NCBI GenBank assembly: GCA_019117445.1
Contig: DWZS01000077.1
Span: forward strand, 1-33,082
DNA: 33,082 nucleotides
Direction of reading: 5' to 3'
Source: Candidatus Limosilactobacillus excrementigallinarum
GTDB taxonomy: Bacteria > Bacillota > Bacilli > Lactobacillales > Lactobacillaceae
A program made the translations under genes and the position numbers. This document shows, in pieces, positions 1 through 6,728 of the stretch. Each line of letters begins with the position of its first letter. Positions within the stretch are counted from its first letter, which is position 1. The notes under the pieces are model-generated. The model had not been told where the DNA came from. It ran no database searches and saw only the letters and a program-made list of their open reading frames with translations.

Positions 1-23
1 CATTCAACCAAAGTAATGACTTT

Positions 24-68
24 AAAAAAATAACCGTAACGGGAAATTAATCCTGCTACGGTTGTTTT
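24..68 (-). terminator. Rho-independent terminator after the first DUF915 gene
   Basis: Perfect 7-bp stem AACCGTA (32-38) / TACGGTT (57-63). On the minus strand it is followed by a T-rich run (complement of 24-31), and on the plus strand by TTTTTT, so it can work in both directions. It closes the minus-strand operon that ends at 70. Confidence 0.85.
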
Positions 69-69
69 T

Positions 70-939
70 TTATACTGTCCGATTCCACAAGAAACTGTTT
101 AATAACGCATTCACGTCTGGATTGGAATGCAATCGACTGTGCGATGCCTGCTTGCCCTTCATCTCCTGTTCTTGATAGGACTTTGCACGAGAGGCAACCA
201 AGTAGCGCATTGATTGCGCCGACTGGATGGTGAGATCGCCATCCGTTCCTGAACCCTTATCTCCATAAATATTCAGCACCATCGCCGAACGTGGATACAT
301 TTTGCGTAACCCTTCTAGATAGCGATATTGTTTTGTAACGTTATTCAAGGGCCGGCCATTTTTTGCTAGTCGATCATGATTCTTGTTGGTATCAGCCATC
401 ACCAAGCCATTAAAGTGACCAGCAATCGCCACCTGTTTGTTCAAAATTGGCAGTCGTCGATCATCGCCATATTGTCGGAGATAATACATGATTGCCATAT
501 TTCCCATCGAATGACCTACTAAGTTGATCCGCTTAAAACGGTACTGATTTTGTAACGTAACGATCACGTTTCGGGACCAGCGGCCATCTGTTCGATAGTT
601 ACCGTTCCGTGGATTATCAAAGTTCACTTCGACAATTGGATTCTCGCTCTTGGCCTTAATTTTACCCGTTAACTTCACACTGCCATTTGGACGGACGTTG
701 GCCCGGATCACGGCATTCTTGCTCGTAATTCCTTCTTTCACCGCCCCATTTACCATATATTCTTCAGCATGGTAACTGCTTCCATACCCATGGAAAAACA
801 GCGTGGGTGTACCAATTGTTGTTCGCCCGCTAACGGGGTGATACGAAACAGTTTTAGCAAATAAACGGCCAGAGTAATAACTAAAGCCTAATCCGGTAAC
901 TACTAGAATCACCAGTAGCCACCACCATCGTTTCTTCAT
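70..939 (-). CDS. DUF915-family alpha/beta hydrolase, copy 1 (membrane-anchored or secreted)
   Basis: A 289-residue protein with an N-terminal membrane segment (about residues 4-22, after MKKR) that serves as signal or anchor, then an alpha/beta-hydrolase domain facing outward. Visible: oxyanion-type HGYGSS (50-55), nucleophile elbow GHSMG (142-146, Ser144), an acid-rich YGDKGSGTDGD loop (225-235) and a C-terminal HSRLH carrying the likely catalytic His. The start is ATG at 939 because AGGAGG lies 6 nt upstream; an ATG at 960 would add seven residues and has no ribosome site. The stop of the upstream antiporter is 1 bp away, so the two are co-transcribed. Two paralogues lie at 15571-16431 and 23622-24416. 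The family is common in lactobacilli and its substrate is not known to me; lipase or esterase activity is plausible. Confidence 0.85.
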   Translation of the reverse strand: MKKRWWWLLVILVVTGLGFSYYSGRLFAKTVSYHPVSGRTTIGTPTLFFHGYGSSYHAEEYMVNGAVKEGITSKNAVIRANVRPNGSVKLTGKIKAKSENPIVEVNFDNPRNGNYRTDGRWSRNVIVTLQNQYRFKRINLVGHSMGNMAIMYYLRQYGDDRRLPILNKQVAIAGHFNGLVMADTNKNHDRLAKNGRPLNNVTKQYRYLEGLRKMYPRSAMVLNIYGDKGSGTDGDLTIQSAQSMRYLVASRAKSYQEQEMKGKQASHSRLHSNPDVNALLNSFLWNRTV

Positions 940-940
940 C

Positions 941-2101
941 CTAATCCTCCTGGGCACCATGCATCCGGTGAAGCGAATGTTTCAAAATAAATGGTGCCAA
1001 AATCGTTGCTAAGACAATGACGGTAATGATGTCCGAGTAGTATTTCTCAGAAAGTAAATGGGCTTGAAAACCAATTTGGGCCGTAATTAATGACATTTCA
1101 CCTCGGGCAATCATTCCGCTCCCGATAATGTAACTGCTATTGAGGTCAAAGCCAGTTAACTTGGCCCCACCACCACAACCAAGAAGCTTCGTCAAACAAG
1201 CCAACACAGTCATCATGATGATAAACCACAATGAATCCAGGAAGTGATCAAAACGCATACTTAACCCCACGTTCACGAAAAAGATCGGAATAAACATTGC
1301 ATAACCAATTGGAACAAAACTGCGGTTAATAACCTCTTTTTTCTTCGTATTCGCAATGGCAATTCCCGCGAAGAATGAACCCACGGCCCCACTCAAGTGA
1401 ACGGCATCCGCTAAGGCAGCCATTCCAAGACACAAAATCATCGCCACAACGCTCGGTGCCGCGGTCGTCAACAAGTCCGAACTGATTTCCATTAAGTATG
1501 GTGCCAGCCACCGTACCAAGAGATAGGTGCCACCGAAGAAAATGACTTGTAACAGGATGACTAATGGTAGACTCATCCGTTGTCCTGATTGGCCATTCAT
1601 CATACTAATCAGAATACTTAAAAGGAAAACACCACCGATATCATCAGCAACGGCCGCCCCTAGGATCGTGGCTCCTTCTTTACTACCGAGCTGGTTGTAG
1701 TCCCGTAGGACCGCCACAGAAATGCTGACTGAGGTTGCAGAAAAGATCACCCCGATAAAGAGCGACTCAAACCACTGCATTCCGTACAGGTCAGCAGCCA
1801 CGCCCATTACGACAATTGGGAGAAGCATTCCCATCAAGGCCACGACCACCGCCGGTTTCAGATACTTTTTGAGGAGACTCAAATCGCTTTCCAAACCAGC
1901 AATGAACATTAAAATAATGACCCCAATTTCTTGGAATTCATTGATCATGTGGGTCTGGGTAATCCAACCAAAAACTGCAGGACCCATCACAATGCCGACT
2001 AGAATCTGCCCGATCACATCAGGAATGCCCATCCGCATACTAAAGTGTGAAACAACCTGCGTAACTAACAAAATAATGGCTAACGTTGCAATAAAGTTCA
2101 T
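941..2101 (-). CDS. Cation:proton antiporter (CPA2 / Na+/H+ exchanger family)
   Basis: A 386-residue, almost wholly hydrophobic protein with about 11-12 membrane segments, the length expected for a CPA2 exchanger without a C-terminal RCK (TrkA-N) regulatory domain. The order of the segments, the early GQILVGIVMGPAVFGW stretch, and the later ATSVSISVAVLRD and GAAVADDIGGVFLL motifs (the acidic pair that binds the cation in this family) support the call. It would exchange Na+ or K+ for protons across the membrane and help with pH or salt stress. Start ATG at 2101 has GGAGG 5 nt upstream. It sits 22 bp after the aldo/keto reductase and 1 bp before the DUF915 hydrolase, in one operon. The ion transported cannot be read from sequence. 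Confidence 0.88.
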   Translation of the reverse strand: MNFIATLAIILLVTQVVSHFSMRMGIPDVIGQILVGIVMGPAVFGWITQTHMINEFQEIGVIILMFIAGLESDLSLLKKYLKPAVVVALMGMLLPIVVMGVAADLYGMQWFESLFIGVIFSATSVSISVAVLRDYNQLGSKEGATILGAAVADDIGGVFLLSILISMMNGQSGQRMSLPLVILLQVIFFGGTYLLVRWLAPYLMEISSDLLTTAAPSVVAMILCLGMAALADAVHLSGAVGSFFAGIAIANTKKKEVINRSFVPIGYAMFIPIFFVNVGLSMRFDHFLDSLWFIIMMTVLACLTKLLGCGGGAKLTGFDLNSSYIIGSGMIARGEMSLITAQIGFQAHLLSEKYYSDIITVIVLATILAPFILKHSLHRMHGAQED

Positions 2102-2123
2102 AAAATCCTCCGTGATTTAGTGG

Positions 2124-3014
2124 CTACCAATTGCTTGGTGTCGCGACGTAGTCATCAACGCCGTCCGGATTACCGGACCATTTGAATTTGTCATACCAAA
2201 TAGCGTGTTGCTGCTGGTCTAAGGCGTCAATCATTAACATTTCGTTGGTGCTCAAAGTGAAATCAAAAATATCCGCATTTTCTTGCATTCGTTGCTCATG
2301 CGTCGTCTTTGGGATGACCACAAAGCCGTGTTGTAGGCTCCAGCGTAATTCTACTTGGGCAGTCGTCTTGCCATGCCGCTTCGCAATTTCTTGAATTCGT
2401 TCATTTTGAAGCAACTTTCCGTTACCTAGTGGTGACCAGGCTTCGAGCTGGATGCCTTGTTGCTGACAAAAGTCCACAATTGGGCGTTGCAAAATGCCTG
2501 GATTAAATTCAATCTGGTTAATGGCTGGCATTACCGTTGCGTGATCAATCAGGTTAATCATCCGCCCATTATCGAAATTGCAGACCCCAATGGCGCGTAC
2601 TTGACCATCCTTCAAGATGGCTTCCATGGCCCGCCACGTTTCATTAAACTTGCCATTAACTGGCCAGTGCTCCAACAACAGATCAACATGGTCCGTTTGC
2701 AAATCCTTGAGTTGGCCTTCAAAACCGCGACGAACTCGATCATAATCTCCCTGATCACCGTTAAAAATCTTAGTGGTGAGAAAGATTTGCTCACGGTTAA
2801 CGATTCCCGCCGTGATGGCATCTTGAATTCCGGCACCAACACCGGCTTCATTTCCATATTGCTTGGCCGTATCAAGCAAGACGTACCCATTGGCTAAGGC
2901 CGTTTTGACCATTGTCCGTGTTTCATCTAACGGCGTTTTCCAAACCCCTAAGCCAAGCTGCGGAATTTTCACACCATTATTTAATGTAATTGTTGGCTGT
3001 AAATTTGTATTCAT
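2124..3014 (-). CDS. Aldo/keto reductase, NAD(P)H-dependent
   Basis: A 296-residue (beta/alpha)8-barrel reductase. The catalytic tetrad can be read: Asp48 (LLDTA), Tyr53 (QYGNE), Lys82 (TTKIF) and His116 (LLEHWP). The C-terminal cofactor region (VVIPKTTHEQRMQENADIF) is typical of NADPH-binding members. It reduces aldehydes or ketones in the cytoplasm; lactobacillus annotations often say 2,5-diketo-D-gluconate reductase, but the real substrate is unknown. The ATG at 3014 is chosen because AGGAGG lies 8 nt upstream; a GTG at 3023 would overlap the ribosome site. First gene of a three-gene operon with the antiporter and DUF915. A TATAAT at 3035-3040 (minus) is the likely -10, with no clear -35. 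Confidence 0.9.
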   Translation of the reverse strand: MNTNLQPTITLNNGVKIPQLGLGVWKTPLDETRTMVKTALANGYVLLDTAKQYGNEAGVGAGIQDAITAGIVNREQIFLTTKIFNGDQGDYDRVRRGFEGQLKDLQTDHVDLLLEHWPVNGKFNETWRAMEAILKDGQVRAIGVCNFDNGRMINLIDHATVMPAINQIEFNPGILQRPIVDFCQQQGIQLEAWSPLGNGKLLQNERIQEIAKRHGKTTAQVELRWSLQHGFVVIPKTTHEQRMQENADIFDFTLSTNEMLMIDALDQQQHAIWYDKFKWSGNPDGVDDYVATPSNW

Positions 3015-3061
3015 CCTCGACACCTCCTGTTAACATTATAAACTGATTAGAAATAATTATA

Positions 3062-3101
3062 TAGAAAAAGTCGTCCAGTTGCGAAAATACAACTGGGCGG
3101 C
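3062..3101 (-). terminator. Terminator of the glycosyltransferase operon
   Basis: A 12-bp stem (3070-3081 with 3090-3101, including G-U pairs) and, on the minus strand, TTTTTC after it. It lies just beyond the GT8 stop at 3108. Confidence 0.88.
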
Positions 3102-3107
3102 TTTCGC

Positions 3108-4304
3108 TTACCCGTTTTCCTGAATTCTTTGCACCATTTTTTGATAATCGTCATCAGCAAAAATCTCCTGATGAACTTGATCATTCAATGTTGCAGCATC
3201 GCTAGCAAATGAATACACCGGGCGACCATTCTTGGCGAAGCGTTCAATCAAATCTTGATACTTAGTTTCCCGATTAATATCAAGATAGGCCGTACAATTC
3301 TGCATTAACTCCTCAACCCGTGGTTGCGAAATGCTAGCGTAAACATGGACATTGTGGAAACGCATGTAGTGCAAAAGAGTTGGACTAACTAATGAGAAGG
3401 CCGCCACATGGAATTCGTAATCTGGCAGTGCCTTTGCCAATTCGGCTAAATGAATCATTGAATCGGACGCGGTCAAGGTGAAAAACTTGCCCTTAACCGG
3501 CTTAGTCAGCTGTGGCAATTGACCATGTTTGGCAATGGTTTCCCATTCTAAACTATGATATTGCCACCACTTTTCCCGCATTCGACCAGCGGACTGTAAA
3601 TTCCACGGCTTGTCGGGAGAAGCATAATGAATAATCTTTGGTTCAGGACAATTAAGCATTTTTTCAAAATACCCTGGCGCATTTCCAGGAGCTAAGGAAA
3701 CATCCCGATCATAACCAATCACATAGTTATATTCCAAGCCTAATTTTAAATACCGATGATTAAAAAATTGATTTAAAACCGTCTGATCGGCATCTGAGAT
3801 TCCCTTTTGTTGTGCCGCGGCCAGCATATTATCGACCAAGTCGGGATTTTCGCGCAACTTTTGGTTGTTAAACAAGATAATTCCGGCATTGAAAATGTCC
3901 GCCAAAAAGACATCATGCACTGCCGCAATCGGATAATCATCAAGGTTCATTGTCCACAATTCGCTAATATTTTGATCAACAATCGCATCACTATCAATAT
4001 ACAGTGCACGATCTTCAGCAACTAGCCGCGGAATCATCAAGCGTCCGTAAGTAATCTTACTAATGTGAGCTTTAGGTGATTCAGCATTACTAAATAATTC
4101 TGGATTAATCTTTAAATCGACTAGTTCACTGCCAAACTGTTTTAATCGATGATTTAAGTTTAAAAAGTATTCTTGAGGAATATCTGAATTAATTAAATAA
4201 ATTTTAACCCGTCGCAAATGGTACACGATCGACTTAATTGTCGTGGTAATTTGTTCCGTATAATGATTGTCACCAGATAGGACAATCGCTTTTTTAGTTC
4301 CCAT
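3108..4304 (-). CDS. Family 8 glycosyltransferase with extra C-terminal domain
   Basis: A 398-residue cytoplasmic glycosyltransferase. Residues 1-250 are a GT8 domain: metal/nucleotide-sugar DSD at 104-106 (LYIDSDAIVD), FNAGIILFN at 138-146, and the C-terminal H227...KPW (232-234) that GT8 enzymes use for the diphosphate. Residues 272-398 form a further domain (FFTLTASDSMIHLAEL, EFHVAAFS, YLDIN) that looks to me like the C-terminal half of a GT-B-type transferase; this is inference. Start ATG at 4304 has AAGGAG 10 nt upstream, giving an 11-bp overlap with the GT2 gene. It probably adds hexose to a cell-wall glycan or surface protein; donor and acceptor are unknown. A longer start at 4331 lacks a ribosome site. 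Confidence 0.85.
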   Translation of the reverse strand: MGTKKAIVLSGDNHYTEQITTTIKSIVYHLRRVKIYLINSDIPQEYFLNLNHRLKQFGSELVDLKINPELFSNAESPKAHISKITYGRLMIPRLVAEDRALYIDSDAIVDQNISELWTMNLDDYPIAAVHDVFLADIFNAGIILFNNQKLRENPDLVDNMLAAAQQKGISDADQTVLNQFFNHRYLKLGLEYNYVIGYDRDVSLAPGNAPGYFEKMLNCPEPKIIHYASPDKPWNLQSAGRMREKWWQYHSLEWETIAKHGQLPQLTKPVKGKFFTLTASDSMIHLAELAKALPDYEFHVAAFSLVSPTLLHYMRFHNVHVYASISQPRVEELMQNCTAYLDINRETKYQDLIERFAKNGRPVYSFASDAATLNDQVHQEIFADDDYQKMVQRIQENG

Positions 4305-5199
4305 TAGATTCTTGCTCCTTTGATAATGCATCCAGCACCGTTAGTGCCCCCGTTGCTCTTTGGTAGTAATCATAATCACTAACCCGTTGTGCTTTATCCC
4401 TTAAATCAATTAATGCCACTCGCAAATTTTTATCTAAATAATGATAATTGATGTCAATTAAATCCATTGTGCTGATTTGCTCTTGTAAACAATGAACTTT
4501 TTCATAAGCTTTAACCATTTCTTGGAAACGTGTTTGTACTAACTCCGGCCGATTAATCGTTAGATTGTAATCAATTTGATTAGCAAACGAGATCCGATCT
4601 GCTCCGAGACATGCCTGCCATAATACCATCGTGTCTTCATAATAAGAATAATTTTCGGGAAAACGTAATTGTTCAAAAAGGCGGCGGCGATAAAGTTTAC
4701 CCCAAACACAATCATTCACTGCGTTTAAGGACGGACCAATCTTTTGCAACCACTCGGCAGTCGAATAAACTCCATTAAATCTCGTATCTTCAGGTGACAG
4801 ACTGGTCAAAATAAAGAATTGATTAGTTGCAACATCACGGATTTTGTAAAAAGAACTCGCAATTTCAGAATGATACTCCCTGAGCTGCGCTACTAAATTC
4901 GCAATATAAGCTGATTCAATAAAGTCATCCCCGTCAACAAATGTTATGAATTCACCAGTTGCATTTTGAAGACCATTATTACGCGCACTGGCAACTCCTT
5001 GATGCTTTTGCGTAATCACTTTTATTCTCGAGTCTTGATGAGCAAACTGAAGTCTAAACTGAGCGGTATTATCTGTCGAACCGTCGTCAATCACGATTAT
5101 TTCTAAATTTAAGTATGTCTGATTGACGATACTTTTCAAACAATCGCCTAAATAATCTTGAAGGTTGTACGCCGGTACAATCACTGTCACTTTATCCAT
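4294..5199 (-). CDS. Family 2 glycosyltransferase
   Basis: A 301-residue GT-A glycosyltransferase. The N-terminal VTVIVPAYN, DDGSTDNT (38-45), ASARNNGL and metal-binding DGDD (89-92) motifs are classic GT2. No membrane segment, so it acts on the cytoplasmic side, likely on a surface polysaccharide, teichoic acid or glycoprotein precursor. The ATG at 5199 overlaps the stop of the preceding 97-codon ORF (ATGGATAA, 8 bp), which suggests translational coupling; the ribosome site (AAGGGG, 13 nt upstream) is poor on its own. The downstream GT8 gene overlaps its end by 11 bp. The pair looks like the end of a larger glycosylation cluster whose upstream part is missing. Confidence 0.88.
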   Translation of the reverse strand: MDKVTVIVPAYNLQDYLGDCLKSIVNQTYLNLEIIVIDDGSTDNTAQFRLQFAHQDSRIKVITQKHQGVASARNNGLQNATGEFITFVDGDDFIESAYIANLVAQLREYHSEIASSFYKIRDVATNQFFILTSLSPEDTRFNGVYSTAEWLQKIGPSLNAVNDCVWGKLYRRRLFEQLRFPENYSYYEDTMVLWQACLGADRISFANQIDYNLTINRPELVQTRFQEMVKAYEKVHCLQEQISTMDLIDINYHYLDKNLRVALIDLRDKAQRVSDYDYYQRATGALTVLDALSKEQESNGN

Positions 5200-5485
5200 T
5201 GCCACTACTCTTCCCCTTGTATTTTTCAATCAAAGATAACCGGTATGCAGCCTGATCCCGCACATTAACATCTTTATAGTGACTTGCTACCAATTTTTTA
5301 AGATTTTCCTCATATTCATGATGCATAAATTTGGTGTTAACGTTAGATAATCCCAATAATGCGATGGATTCATTCATCGCTTTTAATCCTGCATACTTAA
5401 ATCGGTTATCTCCTTCTTCCGTAGTAATTGAACCAGCATGTTTTTTTCCATAATCAAAGGTTTGATTTCCTAGCATTGATCTCAA
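5192..5485 (-). pseudogene. Truncated ORF (97 codons), probable remnant next to tRNA-Thr
   Basis: An open frame of 97 codons that can only begin with TTG at 5485 or ATG at 5476; an in-frame TGA sits immediately upstream and there is no Shine-Dalgarno. The encoded protein is soluble and charged, with no motif I recognise; the segment FKYAGLKAMNESIALLG could be the tail of a glycosyltransferase or polysaccharide protein, which is a guess. It still overlaps the GT2 start by 8 bp, as if it were the end of a once-longer operon gene. It begins about 35 bp after the 3' end of tRNA-Thr, a place where integration or deletion often joins sequence. It may still be translated as a leader for the GT2 gene. 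Confidence 0.5.
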
Positions 5486-5519
5486 TCAACGTTGAACAAC
5501 TTTTATCATCTTAATATTA

Positions 5520-5593
5520 AGCCATCTATCGGGTTCGAACCGACGACCTCATCCTTACCATGGATGTGCTCTACCTAGCTGAGCTAAGATGGC
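5520..5593 (-). tRNA. tRNA-Thr (anticodon GGU)
   Basis: Minus-strand cloverleaf: acceptor GCCATCT/AGATGGC, D arm GCTC/GAGC, anticodon stem CATCC/GGATG with loop ATGGTAA (anticodon GGT, reads ACC), and a T arm with loop TTCGAAC. The discriminator base is U and CCA is not encoded. A promoter lies directly upstream. Confidence 0.96.
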
Positions 5594-5599
5594 ACTGTT

Positions 5600-5629
5600 A
5601 GTATAACTGATTTGGTTAACCGTCATCAA
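5600..5629 (-). promoter_or_regulatory. Promoter of tRNA-Thr
   Basis: -35 TTGATG (5624-5629), 18-bp spacer, -10 TATACT (5600-5605), all on the minus strand and 6 bp before the mature tRNA. Confidence 0.7.
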
Positions 5630-5644
5630 GAATGATCAGCAATC

Positions 5645-5680
5645 TAAAAAACGTCCCGAATGATATTGCATTCAGGACGT
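5645..5680 (-). terminator. Terminator of rpn
   Basis: 12-bp stem with one mismatch (5651-5662 with 5669-5680), followed on the minus strand by TTTTTT. It lies 8 bp after the rpn stop and isolates rpn from the tRNA. Confidence 0.88.
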
Positions 5681-5688
5681 TATTTTAA

Positions 5689-5979
5689 TTATTTAAGGTA
5701 GGCTTCAGCTTCCGCGGTAGATAGATCAAATTGATCCATCAATGTCTGAACTGCTTCATCATGATTAGGTTCATACTTTTTCAATATTACTGCTGCCTTC
5801 TTCGCCGCTTCCGTTAACCCTTCTTTGCGACCTTCTGCAATTCCTTGTTTATGGCCTTCTGCCATGCCTTGCTTATGACCTTCTACCATGCCTTCTCTGC
5901 GACCTTCTGCCATACCTTCTTCAAGTCCTCGTTCACGACCCGCAGCTCGCGCATCTGCTAGATTCATCTCATATGTCAT
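5689..5979 (-). CDS. Candidate intragenic Rpn C-terminal protein (RpnS-like, 96 residues)
   Basis: In frame inside rpn, Met221 (ATG at 5979) is preceded by AAAGGAGAAGGAGCTTT: one AAGGAG 4 nt upstream and an AAAGGAG 10 nt upstream. A separate product would contain only the Glu-Gly repeat region and C-terminal helix, without the nuclease. In enteric Rpn proteins an internally started small product is reported to inhibit the full-length toxin; the same here is inference. The orphan ORF at 10051-10476 shows a start at the matching place. Confidence 0.4.
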   Translation of the reverse strand: MTYEMNLADARAAGRERGLEEGMAEGRREGMVEGHKQGMAEGHKQGIAEGRKEGLTEAAKKAAVILKKYEPNHDEAVQTLMDQFDLSTAEAEAYLK

Positions 5980-6639
5980 AAAGCTCCTTCTCCTTTCTGG
6001 ATCCGCTTTAATTTCTCGCATCGTTTCCATAATTTTAACCACAAATGGATCTCTTGAATTAACCTTATTTTCCATCAACTGAAGAAAACTCTTTATTTTC
6101 ATCTTATCATGAATCACTGCAGCTTTGGCATTAAAAATAATTTCATGAAGACCGTCTCCAGCCTTCAAATCATGGTCTACAGAATCCCGATTTTCAAATT
6201 GGTAACGGGCTCGCCCCTTTCCATAATAATCAAAGTCGCAAAAAATAATAACATACGTGGGATAGGCCGCCAGTTTTTCAAAACCGTCCCCTGGATTCAA
6301 AATATCAAAATCAGATTGCCGCAAATAATACCGTAACCGATACGGTAAATTATGATGATTTGCCACCTGCATTTCAATCATGAAAATCCGCCCTTGATCA
6401 TCACGGGCATAAATATCAAATCGTGATCCTCGTGAGTCTAAGGGCCCATCTATCGTATACTGGTGTTGGTGAAATTCAATTTTCTGAACCTTCAGTTCAG
6501 GAACGGCACGTTGAATTAGTTCCAAACATAACTCTTTTTTCTGCATCACCATTCCGAACATCACATCACTCGCAATTCCAAGTGATTCCCATTTCTTCCG
6601 TAACTGTTCATACTGCGTTAACTGCGTCTCTCGCTTCAT
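5689..6639 (-). CDS. rpn: Rpn-family PD-(D/E)XK nuclease (recombination-promoting nuclease / 'putative transposase')
   Basis: A 316-residue protein. Residues 10-190 are the PD-(D/E)XK nuclease domain: Asp75 (RFDIYARD) and Glu89-Met-Gln91 (MIEMQ) give an intact D...E-x-Q active site, followed by LPYRLRYYLRQSD and YPTYVIIFCDF, both typical of the family. Residues 236-275 hold Glu-Gly/Arg/Lys repeats (EGMAEGRREG, EGHKQGMAEGHKQG), then a C-terminal helix with LSTAEAEAYL. Known relatives (E. coli RpnA) are DNA endonucleases that promote RecA-independent recombination and can act in phage defence. Start ATG at 6639 has GGAGG 7 nt upstream. It is a single-gene unit with its own terminator. An internal start is described separately. 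Confidence 0.9.
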   Translation of the reverse strand: MKRETQLTQYEQLRKKWESLGIASDVMFGMVMQKKELCLELIQRAVPELKVQKIEFHQHQYTIDGPLDSRGSRFDIYARDDQGRIFMIEMQVANHHNLPYRLRYYLRQSDFDILNPGDGFEKLAAYPTYVIIFCDFDYYGKGRARYQFENRDSVDHDLKAGDGLHEIIFNAKAAVIHDKMKIKSFLQLMENKVNSRDPFVVKIMETMREIKADPERRRSFMTYEMNLADARAAGRERGLEEGMAEGRREGMVEGHKQGMAEGHKQGIAEGRKEGLTEAAKKAAVILKKYEPNHDEAVQTLMDQFDLSTAEAEAYLK

Positions 6640-6693
6640 TAAGTGTCCTCCAAATAATTAGTACAGAATATGCTGCCTACTATTTAAAGACGT

Positions 6694-6721
6694 AAAAAGG
6701 AGACCAATTCATCTGGCCTCC
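6694..6721 (-). terminator. Terminator of dacA operon
   Basis: 8-bp stem (6699-6706 with 6714-6721) and TTTTT on the minus strand, 8 bp past the dacA stop. Confidence 0.8.
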
Positions 6722-6728
6722 CTTAAAA

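Noticed and set aside
1722-2120. 132-codon plus-strand frame over the antiporter
   Set aside because: Antisense to membrane segments of the antiporter; translation has no coherent domain.
2457-2897. 146-codon plus-strand frame over the aldo/keto reductase
   Set aside because: Antisense shadow of a gene with an intact catalytic tetrad; no ribosome site or known motif.
5689-6639. Calling rpn a transposon
   Set aside because: No terminal inverted repeats or target duplications are seen; the 'putative transposase' label is historical, and the protein is a PD-(D/E)XK nuclease.
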